The notes under the pieces: generated by a model
Databases searched by the model: none
What the model saw: only the letters and a program-made list of their open reading frames with translations
What the model was told of the DNA's origin: nothing
Program-made: the position numbers and the translations under genes
Origin: Noviherbaspirillum massiliense JC206
GTDB taxonomy: Bacteria; Pseudomonadota; Gammaproteobacteria; Burkholderiales; Burkholderiaceae_D
Length of the DNA stretch: 64,000 bases
Direction of reading: 5' to 3'
Assembly (NCBI RefSeq): GCF_000312045.1
Contig: NZ_HE978635.1
Coordinates: forward strand, 312,674 to 376,673
In this document: positions 33,584-43,233 of the stretch, piece after piece
Numbering within the stretch: the first letter of the stretch is position 1
Layout: each line of letters opens with the position of its first letter

Positions 33584-35242
33584 TTATGCCGCGTTTTCCT
33601 GTTCCTGCAGCTGGCGCCATTGCACCTTGCCGGACGAGGATTTCGGCAGCGCCTCGACAAATTGCACGATGCGCGGGCTCTTGTAGGCGGCCATGTTCCG
33701 GTGCGCCCATTCGATGATCTCGGCTTCGCTGACCTTGCCCTGCTCGCCATCCTTCAGCACCACGAGTGCCTTGACCGTTTCGCCGCGCTTGGCGTCACGG
33801 GTGGCGATGACGCAGGCTTCCCGGATCGCCGGATGGCGGTACAACAGGGTTTCGACTTCCGCCGGCCATACCTTGTACCCGGAGGCATTGATCATGCGCT
33901 TCAGGCGGTCAACCATGAAGAAATAACCGTCTTCATCGATCATTCCGAGGTCGCCAGTGCGCAGGAAACGCTTGCCGTCAATCTCGATGAAGGCATCCTT
34001 CGCCGCTTCCGGGTGATTCCAGTAGCCCAGCATGACGTTCGGGGCATGAACGACGATTTCGCCGGTTTCCCCGGGAGGCAGTTCTTCGAAGGTGTCGGGA
34101 TGGATGACGCGTGAATCGACGTCATACAGCGGCACGCCAAGGCATTGCTTCTTCGGACACCGCATGGGATTGATGTGCGTCGCCGCCATGGTTTCCGACA
34201 TGCCGTAGCCTTCGACATAGTGCAGACCGAACAGATCGAGCAGTTTCTGCGCGATCGCCTCCGGCATCGCCGCGCCGCCCCCGCGCATGACTTTCAGGCT
34301 CGACAAGTCGTAGCGCCCGAGGTCCGGATGGGAAAGCAGGTCCACCACCATGGCGGCAATCAGCTGCACGCTGGTGACCTTGTGGCGCTGGATGAGGTTC
34401 GCGGCCATCTCGCGATCCCAGCGCGGCAGGATGACGAGGGTGGCGCCGACATACAGCGGGCCGCTCATGCTGCCCTGCATGCCGGTGACATGGAAGAAGG
34501 GCAGCGTGGCGAGGATGACTGCGTCCTGCTGCGTGCCGAACCATTGCATGCTGGCGACGATGCTGTACATCACGCCGCGATGGGTATGCATGCAGCCTTT
34601 CGGATTGCCGGTGGTGCCGGAGGTATAGGGCATCACGCACAAATCATCCGGTCCGGCAATCAGCGGCCCGGGGCGCAGTTTGCGCGCCAGCATGTCGCTC
34701 CAGAGCACGATGCCTTTGCCGGCAATGGGCTGGCGGGGCGCGGCGACAAATTCCGGGACGGCGAGATCGGTCGGGCGCTTCAGGTAATCGGAGTAGGCGG
34801 CCACGATGACCCGCTCCAATCCTTCGCCTATCAATGGCGCAATCTGCGGAAACAGATCCTGCGGGACGAAGGCGTTCCTGGCACCGGTATCCTGCACGTA
34901 ATGGCGCAGCTCGGCGGTCAGGTTCATCGGGTTGACCGGCACTACCACCGCATTGGCGCGCAGGATGCCGTAATAGGCGAGTACGAACTGCGGGCTGTTC
35001 TGCATGTACAGCAGCACCCGGTCGCCTTTGCGGACGCCGCATTCCTGCTGCAGGTAGCCGGCGATCCGTTCCGCCTCGTCCCGGAATTCCGCGTAGCTGA
35101 TCGGCGTGTCGTAAAACAGGATGCATGGCTTGTCCGGAAAGCGCGTGGCGGATACCTCGATGTTGTAGAACAAATTCGTTTGCGGCACCGTCAGGTGCCG
35201 CGACTGGTTGGCGGGCCAGTAAGCCAGGTGACGATCGGACAT
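33584..35242 (-). CDS. AMP-forming long/medium-chain acyl-CoA ligase
   Basis: 552 residues of the ANL superfamily. AMP-binding P-loop YTSGTTGNPKGCMHTH (about 211-226), GYGMSETMAATH in the core, the hinge RTGDLGMIDEDGYFFMVDRLKRMINASGYKVWPAEVE, and C-terminal catalytic Lys in SSSGKVQWRQL. It activates a carboxylic acid to its CoA thioester, likely the entry step of this cluster and equivalent to LvaE in the levulinate pathway. It is 15 bases after the acyl-CoA dehydrogenase gene in the same direction. Confidence 0.9.
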   Translation of the reverse strand: MSDRHLAYWPANQSRHLTVPQTNLFYNIEVSATRFPDKPCILFYDTPISYAEFRDEAERIAGYLQQECGVRKGDRVLLYMQNSPQFVLAYYGILRANAVVVPVNPMNLTAELRHYVQDTGARNAFVPQDLFPQIAPLIGEGLERVIVAAYSDYLKRPTDLAVPEFVAAPRQPIAGKGIVLWSDMLARKLRPGPLIAGPDDLCVMPYTSGTTGNPKGCMHTHRGVMYSIVASMQWFGTQQDAVILATLPFFHVTGMQGSMSGPLYVGATLVILPRWDREMAANLIQRHKVTSVQLIAAMVVDLLSHPDLGRYDLSSLKVMRGGGAAMPEAIAQKLLDLFGLHYVEGYGMSETMAATHINPMRCPKKQCLGVPLYDVDSRVIHPDTFEELPPGETGEIVVHAPNVMLGYWNHPEAAKDAFIEIDGKRFLRTGDLGMIDEDGYFFMVDRLKRMINASGYKVWPAEVETLLYRHPAIREACVIATRDAKRGETVKALVVLKDGEQGKVSEAEIIEWAHRNMAAYKSPRIVQFVEALPKSSSGKVQWRQLQEQENAA

Positions 35243-35257
35243 GGACTTCGGTCGGGA

Positions 35258-36481
35258 TTAGCGTTCGATGTAGCGGGAGAGTTCGAGTTTGGCGATGGCG
35301 TTACGGTGCACTTCATCCGGCCCATCGGCCAGACGCAGGGTGCGGGAGCTGGCATAGGCCTGCGCCAGGCCGAAGTCTTCGCTGACGCCGGCCGCGCCAT
35401 GCGCCTGGATCGCCCAGTCGATCACCTGGCACGCCATGTTCGGTGCCACCACCTTGATCATCGCGATTTCCTTGGCGGCCGCCTTGTTGCCGACGGTATC
35501 CATCATGTGGGCCGCATTCAGCACCAGCAGGCGCGCCTGGTCGATCATGATGCGCGCATTGGCGATGCGTTCACGGGTCACGCCCTGGTCGGCGACCGGC
35601 TTGCCGAAAGCCACCCGCTGGAGCGCGCGGCGGCACATCTTTTCCAGCGCGCGCTCGGCCTTGCCGATCAGGCGCATGCAATGGTGGATGCGGCCCGGGC
35701 CAAGGCGCCCCTGCGCGATCTCGAATCCGCGCCCTTCGCCAAGGAGGATATTGGAAGCCGGCACGCGCACATTCTCGAAGCGCACTTCCGCGTGGCCGTG
35801 CGGCGCATCGTCATAGCCGAATACCGGCAGGTGGCGCAGCACGGTGATGCCCGGCGTATCCATCGGCACCAGGATCATGGATTGCTGGCGATGGCGGTTA
35901 GGATTGTCGGGATCGGTCTTGCCCATGAAGATAAGGATCTTGCAGCGCGGATCATTGGCGCCGGAAGTCCACCATTTCTGCCCGTTGATGAGGTAATCGT
36001 TGCCGTCGCGCTCGATGCGCGCCTGGATGTTGGTCGCATCCGAAGACGCCACATCCGGCTCCGTCATGGCAAATCCGGAGCGGATGGTGCCGTCAAGCAG
36101 CGGCATCAGCCATTGCTGCTGCTGTTCCGGCGTACCGTAGCGGACCAGGGTTTCCATGTTGCCGGTATCCGGCGCGGAACAGTTGAACACTTCCGGGGCG
36201 ATCGGCGAACGTCCCATGATCTCGCACAGCGGCGCGTATTCCAGATTGGTGAGGCCGGCGCCGAACTGCGATTCCGGTAGGAACAGGTTCCACAGGTCGG
36301 CGGCGCGCGCCTTTTCCTTGAGCTGCTCGACGATCCGGGTCGGCACCCAGGGATTGCCGTTCTTGCGGGCTTCATCCATTTCCGCCTTGAACACAGCCTC
36401 GGCGGGATAGATGTATTCATCCATGAATGCGTTGAGGCGTTTCTGCAGGTCCTGGACCTTGTCGGAGTATTCGAATGCCAT
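35258..36481 (-). CDS. Acyl-CoA dehydrogenase (ACAD10/11/LvaC-like)
   Basis: 407 residues with the three acyl-CoA dehydrogenase domains: the N-terminal helical part; [46 protein letters not shown] (middle beta domain); and the C-terminal [43 protein letters not shown]. The WWTSGA and GDPDEVH-type motifs are those of the ACAD10/11 and LvaC group, which acts on 4-phosphohydroxyacyl-CoA made by an APH-like kinase. The kinase gene is next door, giving strong context. ATG 36481 is chosen over an upstream in-frame ATG at 36499. Confidence 0.88.
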   Translation of the reverse strand: MAFEYSDKVQDLQKRLNAFMDEYIYPAEAVFKAEMDEARKNGNPWVPTRIVEQLKEKARAADLWNLFLPESQFGAGLTNLEYAPLCEIMGRSPIAPEVFNCSAPDTGNMETLVRYGTPEQQQQWLMPLLDGTIRSGFAMTEPDVASSDATNIQARIERDGNDYLINGQKWWTSGANDPRCKILIFMGKTDPDNPNRHRQQSMILVPMDTPGITVLRHLPVFGYDDAPHGHAEVRFENVRVPASNILLGEGRGFEIAQGRLGPGRIHHCMRLIGKAERALEKMCRRALQRVAFGKPVADQGVTRERIANARIMIDQARLLVLNAAHMMDTVGNKAAAKEIAMIKVVAPNMACQVIDWAIQAHGAAGVSEDFGLAQAYASSRTLRLADGPDEVHRNAIAKLELSRYIER

Positions 36482-36495
36482 GGCTAGCCTTTCGT

Positions 36496-37575
36496 TCAAG
36501 TGTGGGATTCAATGCGTTCGACCAGCTGCCACGCCATCTCGGCGAGAGGGCGGGTGCGCTTGCCGGTTTCGACCGCATCGGCGCTGGCGGCATTGCCGAG
36601 CAACGCGCGCTTGGTGATGCCTTGCAGGATGCCGACCAGGCGGAACATGTTGAAGACCATGTAGTACTCCCAGTCGCTTTTCGAGATGTCGCTGCGGCCG
36701 GTGTGCTCGCAATACATGGCCAGGTATTCCTCCTCCGTCGGGATGCCGAGCTCGTTCAGGGGCAAGCCCGCCATGCCGCGCGAGGCACCCGGCAGCATGC
36801 GCCAGGTCATGCAGTGATAGGCGAAATCGGCGAGCGGATGGCCGAGCGTCGATAACTCCCAGTCGAGCACCGCAAGGATACGCGGCTCGGTCGGATGGAA
36901 GATCACATTGTCGATGCGGTAGTCGCCATGCACGATGCGGGTCTCGTCGCCTGCGGGAATGTTTTTCGGCAGCCAGTCGATCAGGTTCTCGACCGCCTCG
37001 ATCCGTTCCGTTTCGGACGCCCGGTACTGCTTGGTCCAGCGCGCCACCTGGCGTTCGATGTAATTGCCGGGCTTGCCGTAGTCGCCAAGGCCGACTGCCT
37101 GGTAATCGACGCTGTGCAGGGCGGCGATCACGCGGTTCATTTCCCTGAACAGGGCGGCGCGCTCCCCCGGATTGAAGCCGGGCAGGGCGGAATTCCAGAG
37201 GATGCGGCCCTGGACGTAATCCATGATGTAGAACGCGCTGCCGATCACCGAATCGTCTTCACACAGCACATGAGTCCTGGCGACCGGCACATCGGTGTGC
37301 GCAAGCGCGGTGATGACTCGGTATTCGCGGTCCACCGCGTGCGCGGAAGGCAGCAGGGTGCCGGGCGGCTTGCGCCGCATGACATATTGCTTGCCGCCGG
37401 CGGTCAGAAGGAAGGTCGGGTTCGACTGGCCGCCCTTGAATTGCTCGACCTGCAGCGCACCGCGGAAGTCATCCACGTGCTGACGCGTGAAGGCGGCCAG
37501 GCGGTCGATATCGAAGGCATGCTGGGGAGCGACCGGCCGCGTGCCGGCAAATCTTTCTTGAGGATCCTGGGTCAT
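36496..37575 (-). CDS. APH-like phosphotransferase (LvaA/ACAD10-11 kinase-like)
   Basis: 359 residues of the aminoglycoside-phosphotransferase superfamily. ATP-binding N-lobe [28 protein letters not shown]; catalytic loop [16 protein letters not shown] (about 197-212) with [25 protein letters not shown] carrying the metal Asp. Not a drug-resistance gene: this branch is fused to acyl-CoA dehydrogenase in ACAD10/11 and phosphorylates 4-hydroxyacyl-CoA in LvaA. Its neighbour is such a dehydrogenase. The start is taken at ATG 37575; other starts upstream are less protein-like. Confidence 0.87.
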   Translation of the reverse strand: MTQDPQERFAGTRPVAPQHAFDIDRLAAFTRQHVDDFRGALQVEQFKGGQSNPTFLLTAGGKQYVMRRKPPGTLLPSAHAVDREYRVITALAHTDVPVARTHVLCEDDSVIGSAFYIMDYVQGRILWNSALPGFNPGERAALFREMNRVIAALHSVDYQAVGLGDYGKPGNYIERQVARWTKQYRASETERIEAVENLIDWLPKNIPAGDETRIVHGDYRIDNVIFHPTEPRILAVLDWELSTLGHPLADFAYHCMTWRMLPGASRGMAGLPLNELGIPTEEEYLAMYCEHTGRSDISKSDWEYYMVFNMFRLVGILQGITKRALLGNAASADAVETGKRTRPLAEMAWQLVERIESHT

Positions 37576-37639
37576 GATGCGGTAATCGGGTTGCGAAAAG
37601 GGCCCTGACTTGCGTACGTTGATTTGCGTTGGCTGACGT

Positions 37640-38413
37640 TCAGACGGCGCTGACGCCGCCGTCCACTGCAATCGCTTGCCCGGTGATGTGGCGCGACGCT
37701 TCCGAAGCTAGGAACACCACCGTACCCTTCAGGTCTTCGTCACCGCCGATGCGATGCAAGGGGGCCCGCGCAATGACCGCTTCGCCGACCTTTTCCAGCA
37801 GGCCGGCCGACATCCTGGACGGGAAAAAGCCAGGGCAGATCGCATTGACATTGATGTTGTACTTGCCCCATTCGGACGCCAGCGCACGGGTAAGGTTCAC
37901 CGCTGCCGCCTTCGAGGTATGGTAGGCGACAGTGGTGACGTTGACTGCGCTGCCGCGCAGGCCGGCAACAGAGGCGATGTTGATGATCTTGCCCGACTTG
38001 TTCGGAATCATGCAGCGGCGCGCGACTTCGCGCGACAGGAAAAACAGGGAATCCACATTCAGTCCCAATACCTTGCGCCATGCCTCGTCCGGATATTCTT
38101 CCGCCGGCGCGCTCCAGGTGGCGCCCGCATTGTTGACGAGAATGTCGATGGTGCCGAAGCGCTGCAGCACCTGCTCGACCATGCCCGGAATCTGCTCCGG
38201 CTTGGAGAGGTCGTTGACGACCGTCAGCACCTCGAAGCCCATTTTTTCCAGGTGGGCCTGCGCTTCCTTCAATTCATCCGCCTTGCGCGCGGTGATCGCA
38301 AGCTTGCAACCCATCTCGCCCAGCGCTTCCGCCATCTGCAGGCCGAGCCCGCGCGAACCGCCGGTGACCAGCGCAACCCGGCCATCCAGCTTGAACAAAT
38401 CCCTGACGCTCAT
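37640..38413 (-). CDS. Short-chain dehydrogenase/reductase (SDR), 257 residues
   Basis: Classical SDR: TGGSRGLG (18-25), NNAGATW, Ser in NIASVAG, Tyr/Lys in AYHTSKAA, and end motif ITGQAIAVDGG. Arg in the second strand (ITARKADEL) suggests NADP preference. It lies 27 bases after the FadB-like gene and 64 before the kinase gene, all on the minus strand. It could be the 3- or 4-hydroxyacyl/ketoacyl reductase step (LvaD role). It is only distantly similar to the other SDR in the same cluster, so they likely have different substrates. Confidence 0.87.
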   Translation of the reverse strand: MSVRDLFKLDGRVALVTGGSRGLGLQMAEALGEMGCKLAITARKADELKEAQAHLEKMGFEVLTVVNDLSKPEQIPGMVEQVLQRFGTIDILVNNAGATWSAPAEEYPDEAWRKVLGLNVDSLFFLSREVARRCMIPNKSGKIINIASVAGLRGSAVNVTTVAYHTSKAAAVNLTRALASEWGKYNINVNAICPGFFPSRMSAGLLEKVGEAVIARAPLHRIGGDEDLKGTVVFLASEASRHITGQAIAVDGGVSAV

Positions 38414-38440
38414 GATCGGTCTCCTCCGAGGATTGGAATA

Positions 38441-40531
38441 TCAGTTGAAGGTTTTGCCTGCTTCGGCCAGGCGCACCAGCAATCGCGCCGGTTCCCAGAA
38501 TGCCGCATCGGCGCTGGGCTGCGCGGCGAAGCCGCGCATCTTCGCCACCACATTCGGCAAGCCGGCCAGGTCGGCAACCAGCATCGGCCCGCCGCGATGC
38601 GCCGGGAAACCATAGCCATGCAGGTACACCATGTCGATATCGGAGGCGCGCGCGGCGATGCCTTCTTCCAGGATGCGCGCACCTTCATTGACCAGCGCAT
38701 AGATGCAGCGTTCGATGATTTCCTCATCGCTCACTTCGCGCGGCGTGATGCCGGCTTCCTTGCGGGCGGCGGCGATGATGGCGTCGACTTCCGGGTCCGG
38801 CAGCGCATCGCGCCTGCCTGCTTCATAGCGATACCAGCCCTTGCCGGTCTTCTGGCCGAAGCGGCCGAGTCCGCACAGGCGGTCGGCGATGACCGAACGC
38901 TTCATGCCCGGGTTTTCCGCATAGAGCCGCTTGCGGATGGCCCAGCCGATGTCCAGGCCGGCCAGGTCACCCATGCGGAACGGCCCCATCGCCATGCCCC
39001 AGTTTTCCAGCGCGCGGTCGATTTGCTGCGGCGACGCGCCTTCCTCGAGCAATGCATTGGCCTGGTTGCGGTAAAACTTGAGCATGCGGTTGCCGATGAA
39101 ACCGTCGCACACGCCGGAGACCACGGCGACCTTCTTGATCTTTTTCGCCAGCTGCATCACAGTAGCCAGCACGTCTTTCGCCGTCTTCTCGGCGCGCACG
39201 ACTTCCAGCAGGCGCATCACGTTCGCCGGACTGAAGAAATGCAGGCCGATCACATCCTGCGGACGTTTGGTGAAGCCGGCGATCCGGTTCATGTCCAGCG
39301 TCGAAGTGTTGGAAGCGAGGATCGCGCCCGGCTTCATCACTTCATCGATTTTGCCGAACACCTGTTCCTTGACGCCGATATCCTCGAACACTGCCTCTAT
39401 CACCAGGTCGGCATCCTTGATGTCGTCATAGGACAGGGTAGGTTGGAGCAGGGCCATGCGCGCTTCCAGCTGGTCGGCGCTGAGCTTGCCCCTCTTCATC
39501 GAGTTTTCGTAATTCCTGCGGATGGTCGCGAGGCCGCGATCGAGTGCTTCCTGCTTCATTTCCAGCAGCGTCACCGGAATGCCGGCATTCAGGAAATTCA
39601 TCGCGATTCCGCCACCCATGGTGCCGGCGCCGATCACGGCCACGCGGCCGATGTGGCGGGTCGGTGTATCGGCGGGCACGTCGGGAATTTTCGCTGCGGC
39701 GCGTTCGGCCGTGAAGGCATGGCGCAGGGCGCGCGATTCGGGCGTGGTCATCAGCGCCAGGAAGGCTTCGCGCTCGATCTTCATGCCTTCGTCAAAAGGC
39801 TTCGTGTAGGCGGCAGCCACCGCATCCACGCATTTGAGCGGCGCCGGAAAATGCTTGCTGGAAGCAGCCACCTTGTCGCGGGCGGACTGCAGGAAGGCTT
39901 CGCCGCCCGCGTCCTTGATCTGCAGATCGCGCACCCGCCTGAGCGGACGGTTTTCGGCGACGACGCGTTGCGCGAATCTGATTGCGGCAGAGCGCACGTC
40001 GCTGTCCACGATTTCGTCGAACAGCGAGCTTGCCTTCAATTGCGCCGCCGGCACGATGCTGCCGGAGACGATCATGTTCAATGCGGTTCCCAGTCCCACC
40101 AGGCGCGGCAGGCGTTGGGTGCCGCCGGCGCCCGGCAGCAGGCCGAGCTTCACTTCCGGAAGCGCGATCTGCGCATCCGCTTTCGCGACGCGGAAATGGC
40201 AGCCGAGCGCAAGTTCCAGCCCGCCGCCCATGCACGCCCCCGCAATGGCGGCGACCACCGGCTTGTCCGAGGATTCGACGGTGCGGATCACCGACAGCAG
40301 GTTGGGTTCCGTGCTGGATTTCGGCGTGCCGAACTCCTTCACGTCGGCGCCGCCGGAAAAGGCCCGATCGGAACCGGCGAGGACGATCGCGTGCACCGCC
40401 GGGTCCTGGCCGGCACGGTCGATCGAGGCAATGACGGCCTTGCGCAAATCGAGCCCAAGGCCATTGATCGGAGGATTGTTGAGAGTGATGACGGCGATGT
40501 TGCCGGTGACTTCGTACAGTGCGCTTTCCAT
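38441..40531 (-). CDS. Bifunctional enoyl-CoA hydratase / 3-hydroxyacyl-CoA dehydrogenase (FadB/FadJ-like)
   Basis: 696 residues. The N-terminal crotonase domain (about 1-190) has [45 protein letters not shown]. The NAD-binding domain begins [24 protein letters not shown] (about 300-325), with [20 protein letters not shown] and [17 protein letters not shown]. The C-terminal 3HCDH domain is duplicated ([14 protein letters not shown] ... [12 protein letters not shown]). It is the first gene of the cluster in transcription order. It performs the hydration and 3-hydroxy oxidation steps of beta-oxidation; a thiolase gene is absent from the cluster. Confidence 0.92.
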   Translation of the reverse strand: MESALYEVTGNIAVITLNNPPINGLGLDLRKAVIASIDRAGQDPAVHAIVLAGSDRAFSGGADVKEFGTPKSSTEPNLLSVIRTVESSDKPVVAAIAGACMGGGLELALGCHFRVAKADAQIALPEVKLGLLPGAGGTQRLPRLVGLGTALNMIVSGSIVPAAQLKASSLFDEIVDSDVRSAAIRFAQRVVAENRPLRRVRDLQIKDAGGEAFLQSARDKVAASSKHFPAPLKCVDAVAAAYTKPFDEGMKIEREAFLALMTTPESRALRHAFTAERAAAKIPDVPADTPTRHIGRVAVIGAGTMGGGIAMNFLNAGIPVTLLEMKQEALDRGLATIRRNYENSMKRGKLSADQLEARMALLQPTLSYDDIKDADLVIEAVFEDIGVKEQVFGKIDEVMKPGAILASNTSTLDMNRIAGFTKRPQDVIGLHFFSPANVMRLLEVVRAEKTAKDVLATVMQLAKKIKKVAVVSGVCDGFIGNRMLKFYRNQANALLEEGASPQQIDRALENWGMAMGPFRMGDLAGLDIGWAIRKRLYAENPGMKRSVIADRLCGLGRFGQKTGKGWYRYEAGRRDALPDPEVDAIIAAARKEAGITPREVSDEEIIERCIYALVNEGARILEEGIAARASDIDMVYLHGYGFPAHRGGPMLVADLAGLPNVVAKMRGFAAQPSADAAFWEPARLLVRLAEAGKTFN

Positions 40532-40584
40532 GAATGGTTCTCGGACCTGGGTGGCAAAGAGTGCTTAGAGCGGAATGGCTTGAA

Positions 40585-40606
40585 GGCGGCGCATCGATGC
40601 GCCGCC
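40585..40606. promoter_or_regulatory. Perfect 22-bp GC-rich palindrome in the leader of the FadB-like gene
   Basis: The arms GGCGGCGCATC and GATGCGCCGCC are exact reverse complements with no spacer, 54 bp before the start. On the minus strand the transcript would fold into a hairpin of about 9 bp. Attenuator, 5' stabiliser or protein site are all possible. Downstream on the plus strand there is only a short TTTT, so it is a poor terminator. Confidence 0.45.
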
Positions 40607-40775
40607 GCAGTTTTGCAGAGTGAAACTAGGTTCTGAAAAAGTGCAGGGAATGGTAGCAGTCACACTACACCCTGTAAAGCGCGCAGCAATGAATGGCATG
40701 AGGCCGATCAATCGATGCAGCAAGGCGACGGGACGAAGTGGAATCGGGTCAAATGACTGCTTCCGGGACCGCGTG

Positions 40776-40808
40776 TTCATCCAGATGAAATGTTTCGCCG
40801 TGCGGAAC
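40776..40808. promoter_or_regulatory. Paired operator candidates for the IclR regulator
   Basis: TTCATC-CA-GATGAA (40776-40789) is a perfect inverted repeat. Three bases on lies GTTTCGC-CGT-GCGGAAC (40792-40808), matching at 6 of 7 arm positions; the latter shape is common for IclR-family sites. Both lie 245-277 bp upstream of the FadB-like start and about 250 bp downstream of the IclR stop. Confidence 0.45.
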
Positions 40809-41061
40809 AAGATGGGATCGCAAAGGTCGGCGCATCGGAATTCCTGTACGTCCGCGGGACATGCGCTCTATCCGAACACATGCCGGCTATCGCCCGTAAA
40901 GGCGTTGATCCGGTGGACGGGAGCGCTCTGTTCCTGCCACTGTCAGTATCGACCGGCTGCAGGAAGGGCATTGAGCGCCGCCTCGTCATCGGCATGCGAA
41001 TCCAGCGGAAGCACAACAATGCAAAAGAAACCGTGCGGCGGATCTTGCAAGCGGGGTGTGA

Positions 41062-41877
41062 TTAACCCAGAGCCGATGACTCGAGTTTTTTGGCAAGCGC
41101 AAGCAGGCGTGGCCTGACTTCGCCCAGCAGGAAATCCTTGGGCAGGCTCGAAGACGGGCCGCCGCAGTTCATCACCATCAGGGGGATGGTGCCGCTCGAC
41201 CGGAAGGCAATGGCGATCCCGTTGACATCCTTCTGCCATTCGCCGAAGGACGTGCTGCAGCCATATTCCTGGTAGTCCTGCTGTCCGCGCGCGATTCCGG
41301 TGCGGATCGCGTCGGCAGCCGAATCATCCAGTTCGGTTGCCAGCTTCAGGATGGCTGCGCGCTCGTGTTCGGTCGCGCTGGCAAGATAGGCACGGCCGAT
41401 CGCCGAGGTCGCAAGCGAAATGCGCGAACCGATCTGCAAGGTCAGGGCCAGGGTGGCAGTGCTGCGTGCAACTTCCGTGTAGATGACGGACAGCTTTTCG
41501 CGTACGCCCAACGCCAGCGTCGCGCCGGCAAAATCGGCCAGGTCCTGCATCAGGGGCCGCGCCATCTGGCGGATATCCATGCGTGCCAGCATGGAGCTGC
41601 CCAAAGCCAGCGTGGCGGTTCCCAGGGCATAACGGCCGCCGGGCTCGAGCTGAATCAGGTAGCCGCGCTTGAGGAGCGTATAGACAATGCGGGTGACGGT
41701 CGACTTGGGCAAGCCGCAGCGTTCCGAAATTTGCTGATTGCTGAGCGAGACATCTCCCGAGCGGAAGCAGGCCAGCACATCGAGCCCGCGCGACAGCGCC
41801 GTGATGAAATAGCGGTCCTCCCCGGTCCTGTATTCGCCGGAAGACGTGTCCTTCATCTCGCTGTCGGAACCTATCAT
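41062..41877 (-). CDS. IclR family transcriptional regulator
   Basis: 271 residues. N-terminal winged helix: RYFITALSRGLDVLACFRSGDVSLSNQQISERCGLPKSTVTRIVYTLLKRGYLIQLEPGGRYALG. The C-terminal effector domain (about 95-265) has IGRAYLASATEHERAAIL and CSTSFGEWQKDVNGIAIAFRSSG. It is upstream of the acyl-CoA cluster on the same strand, with palindromes in the gap. It most likely controls that cluster in response to an acid or CoA ester. ATG 41877 or ATG 41856 could start it; neither has a strong ribosome binding site. Confidence 0.87.
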   Translation of the reverse strand: MIGSDSEMKDTSSGEYRTGEDRYFITALSRGLDVLACFRSGDVSLSNQQISERCGLPKSTVTRIVYTLLKRGYLIQLEPGGRYALGTATLALGSSMLARMDIRQMARPLMQDLADFAGATLALGVREKLSVIYTEVARSTATLALTLQIGSRISLATSAIGRAYLASATEHERAAILKLATELDDSAADAIRTGIARGQQDYQEYGCSTSFGEWQKDVNGIAIAFRSSGTIPLMVMNCGGPSSSLPKDFLLGEVRPRLLALAKKLESSALG

Positions 41878-42073
41878 GTGGGCACCATGGCTAAGGCGGG
41901 GATGGTCGCGACCGGCAGCTACCCGGAGTGGCCGCATGCAGGCAAGGGCTGCTTCATCCTGCAGTCGCGATGCGGAACTTTACAGGATCTGCCTGTGCGT
42001 ATCAAATCAAAAGGGATTGCGACATGCACAGGCCAGCCATGTGATGAGCGAAGTCGTTCGTCCCGCAACGCGC

Positions 42074-42787
42074 TCAGCTTGCCGCAGGCTTCTTTTCTAT
42101 CATCAGGAAGAAATGAGCCTTGATGCCGAATACCCGCTTGTGGCCGACATCATGTTGCGGCTTGCCGGGCAGCCTGGACGCGAACTCATACAACGCGCGG
42201 GAATCGAGCAGCCGCAGCCCCGGGGCCGCAGCCCATGCGCCTTTGCCCATCAGTTTCAGGAAGCGCCGCCACCACATGGCAGGCAGCCAGTGGAGGAAGG
42301 GCAGGCCGGTATGGAACTCAAGCGGGTGACGCCGGTTGGAGGTGGTGACGAACACGCCCTTACGCGCCACCCGCGTCAGTTCTTCCAGCAGGAGATATTG
42401 CTGTTCCGCGCTCCCCATGTGCTCGATGATTTCATCGCAAAACACCCAGTCGAAGGAAGCATCGGCAAACGGCAAGCGCAAGTCCTCGCTGCGCGGCTTC
42501 CCAGTCGCGGCAGCCGAATGCGCGCGATGCTTGCCAAAGCCGGGGCGTTCGATTTCATAGGAGAGGATGCGCGCTCTTTCCTGCGCATCCGACCAGGCCA
42601 TCAGGTAATCACCGTTGTCGGAGAATGGTGCAGGCAGCATGCCGACATTGAGCACCGTATCGTTCGCACCGCCGCGCCGGAAGGCGGTGAAGGCATCGAA
42701 CAGCCGGCGGCGCTGGGCGTGCAGAATCCTGTCGATCCAGCCCTCGGCGGGCGCGATGCGGTAATCGGTGCTGGCGGCGTTTTTCAA
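42074..42787 (-). CDS. Class I SAM-dependent methyltransferase (Methyltransf_11-like)
   Basis: 237 residues. The core LRLPFADASFDWVFCDEIIEHMGSAEQQYLLLEELTRVARKGVFVTTSNRRHPLEFHTGLPFLHWLP fits motifs II-IV of type-11 methyltransferases. Motif I is degenerate (VLNVGMLPAPFSDNGDY instead of DxGxGxG). The start is assigned to TTG 42787 because AGGAGGGG lies six bases upstream; an ATG at 42880 has no such support and would add 31 unlikely residues. It may modify a lipid or sugar; nothing nearby narrows this. Confidence 0.72.
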   Translation of the reverse strand: MKNAASTDYRIAPAEGWIDRILHAQRRRLFDAFTAFRRGGANDTVLNVGMLPAPFSDNGDYLMAWSDAQERARILSYEIERPGFGKHRAHSAAATGKPRSEDLRLPFADASFDWVFCDEIIEHMGSAEQQYLLLEELTRVARKGVFVTTSNRRHPLEFHTGLPFLHWLPAMWWRRFLKLMGKGAWAAAPGLRLLDSRALYEFASRLPGKPQHDVGHKRVFGIKAHFFLMIEKKPAAS

Positions 42788-43233
42788 TTTGCCCCTCCTG
42801 TCTGAGCTAAGGCATTCCGACCGGTTCGCCCTTGCAGCCTTGCTTCCATGAGAGGAAACGAGAGGGCGTTTTTCTTGCAATGCGTATTATTCCTGTGCCG
42901 GTCAGCATGCCAATTGTGAAAAAACAAGGCGAGAGTATGACCGGGAACAAAAATTACTTCGAATCAATATTCTGTTCTCCAGATACTCCAACAAATTGCG
43001 ACACGGAAACTTTGTTGAGATGGATCAACTCTTAACAACTAACAAGCTTTCCCGAGGAAAAATGCATTAGGCTACCGGAGCATCGCTACTGCACGATCGT
43101 TCCCTGTCAGGAGCACCCGTGCGCGGGCGAATCGCGAACTGCGATTGCACAAAGGTGCAGCATGCGAGGCGATGCGGAAAGCTTTTTCCAACAGCCCGAA
43201 CAACATCACAACAACTCAATCGAGGAGACCCAC
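42788..43233. other. AT-rich intergenic region, 446 bp
   Basis: Divergent gap between the methyltransferase and the secreted lipase-like gene. The part at about 42880-43075 is unusually AT-rich for the window. A 32-codon frame (ATG 42937) is the only open frame worth noting and has a weak ribosome binding site; it is not called. The promoter of the lipase-like gene must lie here. A small hairpin, TGCAC-AAAG-GTGCA, sits at 43146-43159. Confidence 0.4.

Larger units (their letters stand above)
40532..41061. other. Regulatory intergenic region of the acyl-CoA cluster, 530 bp
   Basis: Between the FadB-like gene and the IclR gene. No gene is recognised. It contains a 22-bp perfect palindrome (40585-40606) close to the FadB start and two operator-like palindromes (40776-40808), separate entries. 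The minus-strand ribosome binding site before 40531 is weak. Confidence 0.5.

Noticed and set aside
34145-36280. A 711-codon plus-strand frame opposite the ligase and acyl-CoA dehydrogenase
   Set aside because: Same reason: antisense shadow of two unmistakable genes.
36496-37575. Antibiotic (aminoglycoside) resistance phosphotransferase
   Set aside because: The fold is shared, but the neighbouring acyl-CoA dehydrogenase and ligase point to the LvaA/ACAD10-11 branch acting on hydroxyacyl-CoA.
37754-40636. A 960-codon open frame on the plus strand opposite the SDR and FadB-like genes
   Set aside because: It mirrors the real genes codon for codon, has no ribosome binding site and shows Arg/His/Gln-rich sequence with no family. 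It is a by-product of GC-rich codon use on the other strand.
42832-43035. A small open frame in the AT-rich gap (32 codons from ATG 42937)
   Set aside because: Weak ribosome binding site, no recognisable feature and no codon-use support. Possible but not supportable.
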